This document shows, piece by piece, positions 1 to 8,967 of a stretch of DNA of 64,000 nt. A program made the position numbers and the translations under genes. The notes under the pieces are model-generated. The model saw only the letters and a list, made by a program, of their open reading frames with translations, did not search any database and had not been told where the DNA came from. The stretch's first letter is position 1, and each line of letters begins with the position of its first letter. The stretch comes from Pycnococcus provasolii. Lineage: Eukaryota > Chlorophyta > Pseudoscourfieldiophyceae > Pseudoscourfieldiales. The DNA is taken from positions 124,001 through 188,000 of the forward strand of contig CP150556.1 of NCBI GenBank assembly GCA_049487715.1, written 5' to 3'.

Positions 1-765
1 CGTCCTGTCGCTTCCTGTCGACAAGACGGCTATCAATACAATACAATACTTTCCAATGGCTATCAATACATTTTACGTCACAATTGCCGCGTCGAAAATG
101 CGCGCTTCAACCCTGTCAACAGCAATCTTGTTGTATCAGCTGGCTGCGACAACACGGTGAGGGCGTGGGACGTTAAGGAATGCAAGTGCAAGTACGAGCT
201 TATTGGCCACTCGCGCATAGTTTATGCGGCAACTTACAGTCCTGATGGTAACTACATCGCCTCAGCTAGTCTCGACGGTACGGTGCGTGTGTGGAACACA
301 CGCGTGGCGTTTGCGCGCCGAGACACATGCGTTTGCGCGCCCACGCATGTGCTGCGTGGGCACACGAGCTCTGTGAATGATGCATCATGGAGCCCGGATG
401 GGACTAGAATTGTGTCAGCGAGCGACGATAATACACTCAGGATTTGGTGGTCAGCGACGGGTCAGTGCGTGCAGATTTTGAAGGGCCACATGCAATTTGT
501 GACGTCAGCATCGTGGAGTCCGGATGGGCTACGTGTCCTATCAGGCAGCCGGGACTACACTGTGATGATTTGGAATGTCGGTGCTGCTGCCAAGCCTACT
601 GCTGCAGTGGAGGTCGACTCCGAGGATGACGTTCTTCTTGTCGAGGACCGTAGCGCAGACGAGGTGCGTGAGGCGAAGAAGCGAAAGCTCGGCGTGGTGG
701 ATCTTAGCGGTTCTAGCGCCGGCGCTGGTGCAGGCGGCACGCGCTCAGTCGTTGTAATCGAGTAA
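1..765 (+). CDS. WD40-repeat protein, C-terminal part (5' end outside window)
   Basis: The frame is open from base 1 to the TAA at 763-765. It encodes at least three WD40 repeats, visible as GH...SPDG...SAS.D.T.R.W patterns ending in VRAWD, VRVW, LRIW and VMIW. They are followed by an acidic, then Lys/Arg-rich low-complexity tail that may carry a nuclear signal. Such repeats form a beta-propeller used as a protein-interaction platform; the specific partner cannot be told. The first in-frame codon that could serve as a start (GTG at 157) lies inside a WD repeat, so the true start is upstream. The first 80 bases hold a repeated TATCAATACA motif and might be intronic. It converges on the methyltransferase, with 39 bp between them. 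Confidence 0.8.
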   Translation, partial: RPVASCRQDGYQYNTILSNGYQYILRHNCRVENARFNPVNSNLVVSAGCDNTVRAWDVKECKCKYELIGHSRIVYAATYSPDGNYIASASLDGTVRVWNTRVAFARRDTCVCAPTHVLRGHTSSVNDASWSPDGTRIVSASDDNTLRIWWSATGQCVQILKGHMQFVTSASWSPDGLRVLSGSRDYTVMIWNVGAAAKPTAAVEVDSEDDVLLVEDRSADEVREAKKRKLGVVDLSGSSAGAGAGGTRSVVVIE

Positions 766-804
766 AAGTCAAAACATTACACTATAACACACACATATGT
801 CATC

Positions 805-1711
805 TCACGACTGGTTCTTCCTTATGACGTACATGTAGAAGCGCGCCTTGGCGCCCTTGCGGAGTACATCCGTGTGCTCGAGTGTCCACCCGTACTCCGC
901 CTCGTGCCCTTGCTCGTTTCCCATGAGCAGTGGCACGCGATCGTCTGGCTCACCATAGCTTAGGCATACGTAGACGCCACCAGGTACAAGCACTCTGCTC
1001 GTCTCGGCTAACATTTTGCGAACTGTCACCGCCTCGTCCACTCCTTCCTCTCCTTCTTGCATAAGACTGTCAAGAGTCGCCTTATCCAGCACGGCGTCCA
1101 CCGTTTCGTCTTCAAACTCGCGTGACATCGCCGTGACGTCTGCGACGAGGTATCTGCACATTTTATTTGGCACGTTGTTCATGCGTTGTATGCATATTTC
1201 GCTGTAGTCGACACCGACGACTTGTTCGTACCCGTCTTTGGCCATGTGTTCTCCGAGCAGTGAGAGGCCGCATCCGAGCAGTAGAACCATTTTCTCTTTG
1301 TAAGGTATGTGCGTATTTATATAAGTTTGTAGCGCCTGGTAGTCCAGAAACCACTCGTTCGTGACACCTGAACTTCGCTTTTCCCTCGGAGGTTGTGCCC
1401 TTGTTGCTGTTTCCATATGGTTCTCTGCGAAAGGTTCTTGCGGTGCCAGATCCGAAGAATCCGTATCATGTTTCGGATTTTCATCATCATCAACATCGGC
1501 AGCAACATCCGTCCCCGAGAGGTCCGAGACGGTATCGCTTATCCCAGTACGCCTTTGAGCCGTACACTGATGCTGCCTTAGATGATTGAGAAACCGTAAG
1601 GTTAGACTCTGAAGTAGAATCCTTCTCCTTCTCCTTCTCCTTCTCTTTCTCTTGAAGTTGAAGTTTCTTCTCCATGAGTTTATACAGGAACGACTCCAGT
1701 TTCGACGACAT
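805..1711 (-). CDS. METTL13/EEF1A-lysine-methyltransferase-like protein, two exons
   Basis: I propose complement(join(805..1424,1531..1711)), giving 266 residues. Exon 1 starts at MSSKLESF, has a Lys/Glu run and ends in YGSKAYWDKRY, the signature at the start of the METTL13/EEF1AKMT4 class. Exon 2 carries EWFLDYQAL, the SAM-binding motif VLLLGCGLSLLGE, the acidic-loop motif VVGVDYSE and DAVLDKATLDSL. The two parts lie in different frames. A 106-nt GT-AG intron (1425-1530) rejoins them in phase; this junction is an inference. Family members are class I SAM-dependent methyltransferases, several acting on translation elongation factor eEF1A lysines; the substrate here is not shown. It diverges from the PQ-loop gene. 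Confidence 0.8.
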
Positions 1712-1790
1712 GACAGAATGACAGAATGACAGAATGAAAAAACAAGAAAAAGAAAAAAGAAAAAGAAAGAAACAAGAAAACAAGAATCCC

Positions 1791-1858
1791 TTAAACCCTA
1801 ACCCATGTAACCCTAACCCTAACCCGTGTAACCCATAACCCTAACCCTAACCCTAACG
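1791..1858. repeat. Interstitial CCCTAA telomere-like repeat, degenerate
   Basis: About ten CCCTAA units interrupted by ATGTAA or GTGTAA variants. It lies 79 bp upstream of the methyltransferase start, in the gap between divergent genes. A G/C-only tract (about 1870-1925) follows it. Confidence 0.85.
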
Positions 1859-2121
1859 CAACGACAAATAGCCCCCCCGGGCCCGGGAGCCACCCCGGGA
1901 GCCACCCCCCCCCCGGGGCGGGCGGAGGTGGTCCCAACATGGTGCACCCGCCAACTGTTCTTCCGCCTAATTCCGCCTTATCATACCACTAAGGTTAAAA
2001 ACTAAAAAGTACCCCCGGGGAACTCCAGGGAACCCGCCGCGTCCCCACACACCCCCATTTCTTATTTCTATCCCCAGGAGGTGGAGGGGACGAACTTCCA
2101 CGCCCATTAGTCTATCCTTCC

Positions 2122-3230
2122 ATGGCGCCCCATGGTGATGGAGGTTGTTTGTGTTTATCAGGTTCCATAACATGGCTGCAAGACTTTTTTGAAACGTGCA
2201 TATACTCCCATGAAGAACTTCTGGGATTCTACGTCGGACTATTAAGCATTGCTTTGTGGTCTGTCGCGCAAATCCCGCAATTTCTTGAAAACCAAGCGAA
2301 CCGATCAAGTGACGCACTCAGTGTTTGGTTCCTCCTGCAATGGCTACTCGGGGACTCCGCGAACCTATTGGGATGCCTACTCACAGGAACGCAACAGCCG
2401 ACAGAAACGTACACAGCAGTGTACTTCATACTTGCTGACCTCATGATGCTAGGGCAGTACACATACTACGCGCTCAGGGACAGACTCATGCAGCTTCCCG
2501 TGTACGACACGCCACCCACCACACCAAACACGCCGTCAGCAAACGATAACAACAACCACAATAGAGCAGCAGCAGCGACAACACAGACGCAAACGACAGC
2601 CCTGCAGGTGGCAGCGCAGGAAGGCCGCCGAGGGCGCCGGGAAGTGCCGCGCGCGCGACGGCGGCATACTCCGTGTCTGCGCTCGTTGCCGTGGCGACCG
2701 TACGAACGCTGCTGCAAACAACACACGCAAACAACTCGATGACAACGCTTCTCGCCGATGCACCGTCACCGCCGCCGCCTAACGCACCACCGTCGCCACC
2801 ACAGCCACCGCCCGCATCAGCGATGTGCGGCTACAGCAATAACCCTATGTGGATGCAAAACACGGGCGTCACGCTCGGCTGGCTGTCGAGCGTCTTTTAC
2901 CTCTGCGGACGGCTCAGCCAGTTGTGGATGGTGCTGGTGGAGAGAAAGGGAAATGCAAAAGGACTTTCCCCATGGCTCTTCCTCATCGCCGTCATGGCGA
3001 ACGCCGCATACGGCGCGGGCATCATACTTGCGGCGAACGGCGACGCCGTACCCACATCACAGATACCGTGGGTGATTGGAAGCCTTGGCACGATGGGCTT
3101 AGACATGCTGCTCCTGATGCTCGCCGTCAGGGCACGCATGGAGAATCCCACCGAGGCTGCCGGCACCAGTGACGATGACAAGGATGAACCGTTGTTAAGA
3201 GCGCGCGACTCGGCGAGCAGTTTTGAATGA
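2122..3230 (+). CDS. PQ-loop transporter of the PQLC2/Ypq1 (SLC66A1) type, two exons
   Basis: I propose join(2122..2607,2805..3230), 303 residues. The first half holds a PQ-loop repeat (SIALWSVAQIPQFLENQA, then ALSVWFLLQWLLGDSANLLG and a transmembrane stretch ending LGQYTYYA). The second holds the partner repeat (FYLCGRLSQLWMVLVERKG followed by LSPWLFLIAVMANAAYG). In SLC66A1 and yeast Ypq1 these two repeats form a seven-helix carrier that exports cationic amino acids from lysosome or vacuole. In the second repeat the PQ pair is replaced by SQ. The halves are in different frames. A CAG|GTGGCA donor at 2608 and an ACCACAG acceptor ending at 2804 rejoin them in phase, but an indel in the CAG-rich linker is an alternative. 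Confidence 0.8.
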
Positions 3231-3606
3231 GCTGTCTAATGTATTAAAAAAAAGCTGTAATATTTTATCCATCGTAGTACATAGCCTTATCTTTTTTCTT
3301 TCACGTAACGAGGTTAACGAATGTGCTTGTGCTGATGCACGGTTGGTTGCCGATGACACAAATGACAACAAGCGCAGGTGGAGCTCTCACTCCGGACGCC
3401 AACGAAATGCGCCCTGACAGAACAGAACAGCTTCGAACTTTCACCAGTGCCATGTACAAACGCGCGCGCTGTGCCTCACGCCATTGATGCGGGCCGAATG
3501 GTGAGTTTGAATGTGTGTGAATGGACGACCGCTTGACAAAGTAAACCCAGTTCCATTACTGAATGAGCGATCTCAACCGCCTTAGCTGTGCATAGCTTAT
3601 GCGATT
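3231..3606. other. Convergent intergenic gap
   Basis: This gap lies between the 3' ends of the PQ-loop gene and the orphan on the minus strand. It holds no convincing ORF. Its only recognised content is the 58-bp element at 3515-3572, which also occurs in another convergent gap near 17.3 kb. Confidence 0.6.
3515..3572 (+). repeat. 58-bp conserved element, copy 1
   Basis: Aligned without gaps, it matches 17303-17360 at 50 of 58 positions. Five of the eight differences are clustered in a central stretch. AATGGA near the 5' end can pair with TCCATT near the 3' end, giving a possible 6-bp stem in both copies. It lies 35 bp from the stop of the minus-strand orphan. Confidence 0.6.
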
Positions 3607-4146
3607 TTAGGTTGGTAAGGCGTCGGTGAAGGGTTGTACGTCGAAGGAGACGCGCTGGGCGTGGCTCCATGCTCCTTGTAGGTTCGGTAGTCCCGACCTA
3701 CCAAAACCTTCGAGAACCACTGACACGCCGGCAAGGTTTGCATCTCCAGCTTGCTCTGCGGAGGCGTACGCACGGTTGATGGCGTCGACGCACCGCGCGA
3801 TGACGTTCAGTCCCTCCTCCATTCCGGATGTTGGGTCGACTCGCGTGGCGGTGGTGTCGTCCAACACCACGGTATTCTGGAAGATTATGAGCAGGTCTCC
3901 GCCGCGGTTCGTGAAGCTCTGGCGCAAGGCGCTTACGAGCGCGTCCTGGTGCATGTCATCTACAGCTGGAAACTTCATGTGAGCTGGGAACCCGAACGTG
4001 TATGCGAGCTCCGCGGCGGCCACCTCAGCCGCGCTCTGCTCGTTGCTTCCCCTCCACCTCGACGCGTCGAGCAGAGCGGCGTTTGTGAATCCCGCGAGCG
4101 CGATGTCTGTCGTCGTTAGACGGTACCTGGATATGGATATGTTCAA
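3607..4146 (-). CDS. Hypothetical protein, 179 aa
   Basis: I do not recognise a family. The product has no signal peptide, membrane segment or clear repeat. Its composition is balanced, with an LLIIFQNTVVLDD strand-like core and a GLNVIARCVDAINRAY helix-like segment, so it looks like a soluble folded protein. The start is the first ATG, at 4146, in a gap shared with the divergent zinc-domain gene. Support is the clean frame with protein-like composition and the fit to the local pattern of alternating strands. Confidence 0.55.
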   Translation of the reverse strand: MNISISRYRLTTTDIALAGFTNAALLDASRWRGSNEQSAAEVAAAELAYTFGFPAHMKFPAVDDMHQDALVSALRQSFTNRGGDLLIIFQNTVVLDDTTATRVDPTSGMEEGLNVIARCVDAINRAYASAEQAGDANLAGVSVVLEGFGRSGLPNLQGAWSHAQRVSFDVQPFTDALPT

Positions 4147-4735
4147 GCGCCGCGGTTTTTAGTCCGCGTTTGTGTGTGCGTGTGCGTGTGAGTTTTTTTT
4201 CTCCAATTTTTCATGTCAACGGCTTATGTTTCCTGTCGTCACTTGAAACAACTTACGCCGTGTAGAAGAGCCACCAGCAGTCGTCCCCGTCCGCCGGCGG
4301 TGGAGGTTCGCGTGCGATTTCGGACGCCGCGAGCGGCCTTGCGCCGTATCGCGCTGATCGCGGTCGAACTGCGGAGCGCGGCCGGTCAGCCATAACCACC
4401 TTAAGGGAAGTTTGTCTGTCTCCTGTCTGTGACTAAAAACCCAAACAAACCACCCAAAGGAGATATTAACGGCACACGCAAGCAGCAGCCACGAGACTAG
4501 GCGCGATGATGGGCGCGGCCGGGAACTTGGGGGGGTGGCAGGTGGCACACCACCACCACCACCAACGAACAAAACAAATGCCCGAACCTCTGTCTGTTCG
4601 GACTTCCACACTTTGTTAGGGTTAGGGTTAGGGTTAGGGTTACGACTCCCCTGTGTGTGTTTTTCAGTTTTTGTGCCTCTTTTGGGTTTCATTTCCCCGT
4701 CCTCATTTTCCTCATTTTCCTCCGTTTTTTGGTTC
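4147..4735. other. Divergent intergenic gap, likely bidirectional promoter
   Basis: It lies between the starts of the 3607-4146 orphan and the zinc-domain gene. It contains a TTAGGG block (4615-4642) and a CACCACCACC run near 4549. The long minus-strand frame that crosses it appears to be a chance frame. Confidence 0.55.
4615..4642. repeat. Interstitial TTAGGG repeat
   Basis: Four to five uninterrupted TTAGGG units, ending 94 bp before the proposed ATG of the zinc-domain gene. Read as protein it would give a Gly-Leu run, which argues against starting the gene further upstream. Confidence 0.9.
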
Positions 4736-5251
4736 ATGGAAGAGGTTGGATTGGTGGAGGAGGTTGTGTCAATGTCGTCGGCGTTGTCATCGAGCGAACG
4801 TGCCAATTTACACGCGGAGACGTTCCTTACGACAGGTACCGTCGACCACGACAACCTACCCGACACAGCGCAGGTGGATGTCTCAGCACCAGCAAGCCAT
4901 AGCGCGCATGACTTTCTGTGGTACGCGCGGTGCCGCAAGTGCAGGCAACTGCTCGTGACAAACCAGCACGTCGTTGCGCACGACGTCGGCAAGGGATTCA
5001 AGCAGACGAAGCGAGGCGGCGCGAACGCGACGTCGTCAGGAGGTGAGCCAGAGTGCACGAGTTTGTACGTCGAGCCTATGCGTTGGATGGACCAGGAGGC
5101 GCTGGCGGATCGCGCGGGCGTTCTGCTTTGTCCGAATGCGAAGTGCCAGACACGTCTCGGCGACTTCGACTGGGCGGGTTCGACGTGCAGTTGTGGCGCG
5201 TGGGTGACACCTGCATTTCAAATCAAAATGGCGAAAATTGACAAACTATAA
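4736..5251 (+). CDS. Stand-alone DUSP12/Yvh1-type zinc-binding domain protein, 171 aa
   Basis: The product matches the C-terminal zinc-binding domain of dual-specificity phosphatase DUSP12/Yvh1: CRKCRQLL with cysteines at about residues 66 and 69, then CTSLYVEPMRWM, then LCPNAKCQTRLGDFDWAGS, then CSCGAWVTPAFQI. In Yvh1 this domain works in 60S ribosome maturation, independently of phosphatase activity. No phosphatase domain or HCxxGxxR loop is present; only about 60 residues precede the domain. I chose the ATG at 4736 because the longer frame from 4535 runs through the telomere-like block. A role in ribosome assembly is inference. Confidence 0.8.
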   Translation: MEEVGLVEEVVSMSSALSSSERANLHAETFLTTGTVDHDNLPDTAQVDVSAPASHSAHDFLWYARCRKCRQLLVTNQHVVAHDVGKGFKQTKRGGANATSSGGEPECTSLYVEPMRWMDQEALADRAGVLLCPNAKCQTRLGDFDWAGSTCSCGAWVTPAFQIKMAKIDKL

Positions 5252-5770
5252 CCCACAACATGAAGCTGTACATAAATGAACACACAAACGACAACACACA
5301 CGTGTCTGTAATAAACGAACAGGTACAGTAAACCCGAACTGGATCACCCTAACCCAAGAGTAAACCCCTAACCCAAAGGCCCCGAACGAACTTCCCCCCA
5401 AGGGACCCTCGGAACGCACGCACCGCTTTCCCCTTCCCCCCTCCCCGGGGCAAGCAGGCTTTCGTTCGGGAACCCCACACTCCCCTCCCCTCTCCCTCGA
5501 AAGATGCCCGCACGCATGCGCACGTCAACGTCATGGGACGATATCGACACCTCTATGCTTCTGTGTGTTGTGTGTTTGCTACTGGACACTTGGGTTAGTG
5601 GTAGTGGGTTGTGCTGTGCACTCTGTTTCTGTGTGACAAAGCAAGCAGCATTTCTGTATTCCTTGAGTCACTCTGAGTCATAAGTGTGCAGCGATTATTG
5701 TAGACTTGTTTACCGTTCATCTGTTTGGCACTCATAAGAAAGCATTATAGAATAGAGACTGAGAGAATCA
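5252..5770. other. Intergenic region with CCCTAA traces
   Basis: It separates two plus-strand genes. It contains short CCCTAAC traces near 5346-5377 and a C-rich tract near 5390-5500. No gene is supported; the minus frames in 5349-5589 are low-complexity. Confidence 0.5.
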
Positions 5771-8113
5771 ATGATGGCGTCGTTCAAAAGCGTCGCGTGC
5801 CTCTCGGCAGTCGCTGCTATGGCAATCTCGTCAACCACGACGGCAAACGCGCAGCAGCGACTCAAGTGCGCCACCTACTCCGCGGTGGACCCGCAGAAAA
5901 TGGAAGGACGAAGCGTGCACAGCGCTCTCAAGATTGACGACGAAATTGAAGCGGAGCAGATGTACGTCACCATGTCCGCATCCGCCAAGCGACTCGGGGC
6001 GGTCAAGGCGATCCTCCACGCATACAGCCTGTCGCCTGAGACGAACGAGATCGTTCATAACAGTGCCACGCTCTTCATGCGCAACGGAGCGGGGGCGAGT
6101 AAAATCACCGACGCCATCTTCGACCCGCGAGAGGAGGTGCGCATGCCGAAGGAAGAGTCCGCTGAGCCGTTCACTGGTAAGTGGATGCCGGGACAGGTTG
6201 TTCCGTTTCGCGCGATGAAGGCTGGCGAACTGCCGCTCGCGGGTCTCGGAGGATCCAAGGGTGTGTGGATGCTCGAGCTCGAGGATGTGCTCGAGGTGGG
6301 CAACGTCGACAGCCGCATGTCGCAGCTGACGATTGACGACTTCAAGATGACGTTCTGTGACAAGGATGGAGACGCCATGCCGGAGAACCCCATGGCGGTC
6401 TCGCAGATTGCGCCCCCGCCGCCTGTCGCGCCCGCGCCCGTGCCGCCTGTCGCGCCCGCACCCCTGACTAACTTCCAGGTGATGAGCGTGCCCGAGGAGG
6501 CACAGCCTGCTGACGTGGAGGAGGCCTCGCCGTCGCTCGGAACCCCCCTCGAGGTTGTGCCACCGCAGCCGAGCATCGTTGACTCGGTTGTGCAGGCGGC
6601 GGAGCAGACGGTGGAACGTGCCGTCGAGGCGATCACGAACGCAAACCTGACGATCCCGGCGAGTGGTGTGATCCCAGGCGTGTCCATTCCTCTCGCTGTG
6701 GAGCCTTCGGAGCTGTCGCCTGAGATCGCAGCTTTGGTTGAGGAGAATCGCGTGCGCCCCGTCAACGACAACATCGTCTCCCGAGATGGCGTGCGCATTC
6801 GCTCCGGCTCCCTGTACGATCCCGAGGTTGGCACCGCTGTGGGAGGAGTCCCGGCGCAGCGTGGAGGCCCACTTGCGGATTTCATTGCCGGATTCTTCCC
6901 CACCGAGGAGACTGTCAACGCGGAGGGTGAGGTGGTCCCGGCGAGTGGCCCCCTGTCTGGCGGCGTTGCCGCCGTGCGCACGTTTGTCGAGGGTCTGCCC
7001 ACGATTCCTACGATGAACATCACGGCGCCGCTCGACTTCTCGGCGATGCCGGAGATTCCGAACCCGCTCAATATCACGCTTCCTGAGATTCGGCCGCTCA
7101 ACCTCACGGCGTTGCCAAACCCGCTCAACCTCACGCTTCCTACGCTTCCTGAGATTCAGCCGCTCAACCTCACGGAAGTGATTCGTGCAGCGACATCAAC
7201 CGATACGCCCGGACCTTTCCTTACGCTCCCGGAGTTCGGCGCCCTTGATCTTAGCGCGCTTGACCTTGGCGCGCTCGACCTTAGCGCGCTTGACCTTAGC
7301 GCCCTTGAGTTTCCCAACCCGCTCAACATCACGCTTCCCGAGATTCCCCGTCTCAACCTGACCGCACTTGGAATTCCGACCATTCCTGGACTCGCCATCC
7401 GCCTGCCGTTCGCGCCGCGCACGGACGACGAGGTTGATGCGCTCGCCGAATCCCTCGCCGCGGAGGCTGCGGATGTGCTCTCGGCAGAATCCACCGAAGC
7501 CGGGGAGGAGGAGGAGCAGGCGCCTGCCGGCTTGTTCGCTGGATTCCAGATGCCAGAGTTCCGCAATCCGTTTGCACCGCGTGAGACGGAGGAGGAAGTT
7601 GCCGCTGAGGAGGAGGAAGTTGCGGCGGACAGCGCCGAGGCAATGCCCGTCGAGGAGCAGGCGGCGCCCACGCTCCGTGACGAGGAGGAGCAGGCGCCTG
7701 CCGGCTTGTTCGCTGGATTCCAGATGCCAGAGTTCCGCAATCCGTTTGCACCGCGTGAGACGGAGGAGGAAGTTGCCGCTGAGGAGGAGGAAGTTGCGGC
7801 GGACAGCGCCGAGGCAATGCCCGTCGAGGAGCAGGCGGCGCCCACGCTCCGTGACCGTCTCCTCGGAGCTGCCAACCCGCAGGCTCGCCCGCTCGGTTTG
7901 TTCGCCCGTCGTCCGGCGGCTGTGAACACGGCCGCCGATTCGGAGATGGAGACGGCGATGCCCGCTGCGGAGATGGAGACGGCGATGCCCGCTGCGGCCA
8001 CGTCAACGGAGGCGACGACGACGACGTCGGCTGCGAGCTCGATGCCTGCCATCACATATGAGGAGGAGCCTGCGATTGAGGAGTCCAAGTCGACGGGTAA
8101 GTTTGGAATTTAG
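5771..8113 (+). CDS. Secreted protein with P-domain-like N-terminus and repeat-rich tail, 780 aa
   Basis: A signal peptide (MMASFKSVACLSAVAAMAIS..., cleavage near ANAQ) precedes a region of about 190 residues. That region resembles the beta-sandwich P domain of proprotein convertases: LSPETNEIVHNSATLFMR, an FDPREEV segment, PFTGKW and GVWMLELEDV. The rest is low-complexity: Ala/Pro linkers, LNIT/LNLT sequons in PNPLNLTLPEI-type repeats (N-glycosylation signals), LDLSALDLGALDLS repeats, and a 58-residue acidic unit repeated exactly twice. The P-domain assignment rests on motif resemblance only. A cell-surface or matrix role is inferred. No protease catalytic domain is present. The frame is uninterrupted. 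Confidence 0.8.
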   Translation: MMASFKSVACLSAVAAMAISSTTTANAQQRLKCATYSAVDPQKMEGRSVHSALKIDDEIEAEQMYVTMSASAKRLGAVKAILHAYSLSPETNEIVHNSATLFMRNGAGASKITDAIFDPREEVRMPKEESAEPFTGKWMPGQVVPFRAMKAGELPLAGLGGSKGVWMLELEDVLEVGNVDSRMSQLTIDDFKMTFCDKDGDAMPENPMAVSQIAPPPPVAPAPVPPVAPAPLTNFQVMSVPEEAQPADVEEASPSLGTPLEVVPPQPSIVDSVVQAAEQTVERAVEAITNANLTIPASGVIPGVSIPLAVEPSELSPEIAALVEENRVRPVNDNIVSRDGVRIRSGSLYDPEVGTAVGGVPAQRGGPLADFIAGFFPTEETVNAEGEVVPASGPLSGGVAAVRTFVEGLPTIPTMNITAPLDFSAMPEIPNPLNITLPEIRPLNLTALPNPLNLTLPTLPEIQPLNLTEVIRAATSTDTPGPFLTLPEFGALDLSALDLGALDLSALDLSALEFPNPLNITLPEIPRLNLTALGIPTIPGLAIRLPFAPRTDDEVDALAESLAAEAADVLSAESTEAGEEEEQAPAGLFAGFQMPEFRNPFAPRETEEEVAAEEEEVAADSAEAMPVEEQAAPTLRDEEEQAPAGLFAGFQMPEFRNPFAPRETEEEVAAEEEEVAADSAEAMPVEEQAAPTLRDRLLGAANPQARPLGLFARRPAAVNTAADSEMETAMPAAEMETAMPAAATSTEATTTTSAASSMPAITYEEEPAIEESKSTGKFGI
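7508..7855 (+). repeat. Exact 174-bp tandem duplication inside CDS
   Basis: Units 7508-7681 and 7682-7855 read as identical. Each encodes a 58-residue acidic block from EEEQAPAGLFAG to APTLRD. The frame is kept (174 = 3 x 58). Confidence 0.9.
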
Positions 8114-8967
8114 ATTGCCAAGCGGAAGAAGGGGGTTGGAACGTTGCATCATCATTAAGGGTTGGCGAATGAATTGGGCTAAGGTAGTTGCATGATGATG
8201 AACACATACACTTACTTACTTGTGTATTGTGCGACTCATCCATTCTTTTGAACATAAGAAAAAAAAACAATAATTCTTTTTACAACAAACAACAGACAGG
8301 AGGCGAGATGAAAATTGATAGGAAGGGAGTTGGGAGTTGGTAAGGACAAAATAAATACAGTAATTTGAAGATGCGCATTCTTGATTTTTTTCCCCATACT
8401 AATACTACAAGGGGGCCCCGTCGCTTCGCATCCAGTGCATCGACGTCGCGCGGTGCGTCGCAGGATGACGTGGCGATGCGCGTGTTTCACTACGTCGACG
8501 AGACGAATCGTGCCGTCCTATCCCTCCGAGGAGCTGAGGTGGCCTCCGAGGTCGTTGCATCACGTTGATTAAGGTGGTCAAGCCGTCAAGAGATGCTGTA
8601 CAGCCGGTCGGTCTGCGAGAAAACCCAGTCCTGAACAAAAACGCCTCCCGAGGAGAACCCACCCCCTGGCAGCCTAGCTAGGGGTGAACCCTCGGCGAAC
8701 CACGAACCAAAAAAGAGAAGAAGAAGATCAGAAGAGAAGAGAGAGGGAAATGGGTTCCATGCCATGACGGATCCCCAACAAACACAACCCCTCTCCCCGA
8801 ACCCCGTTCCCACTTCCACCCACCCACCCGCCGCCGCTTTTCGAGCTTTTGCCCTCCCTCCCTCGAAACATGTCACAGACTCCCATCACATCACATCCAG
8901 TTGACCGTGATGATGATGGGGATGATGGGGATGATGGGGATGAAGAAGAAGTCGCGTATCACGAATC
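8114..8967. other. Intergenic region, possible short coding relic
   Basis: A stretch around 8405-8568 (+) reads as DDVAMRVFHYVDETNRAV in one frame. It looks more protein-like than its surroundings but has no recognisable family. Purine-rich GAGAAG runs lie near 8715-8745. A run of GATGATGGGG repeats lies at about 8910-8945, just before the GH79 gene. Confidence 0.4.

Noticed and set aside
4216-5058. 280-residue minus-strand frame
   Set aside because: Antisense to the zinc-domain gene and reads the telomere-like block as an Asn-Pro repeat.
6055-8088. Long minus-strand frames of 359 and 310 residues
   Set aside because: Ser/Gly/Ala-rich shadows of the P-domain gene caused by its codon bias and duplication.
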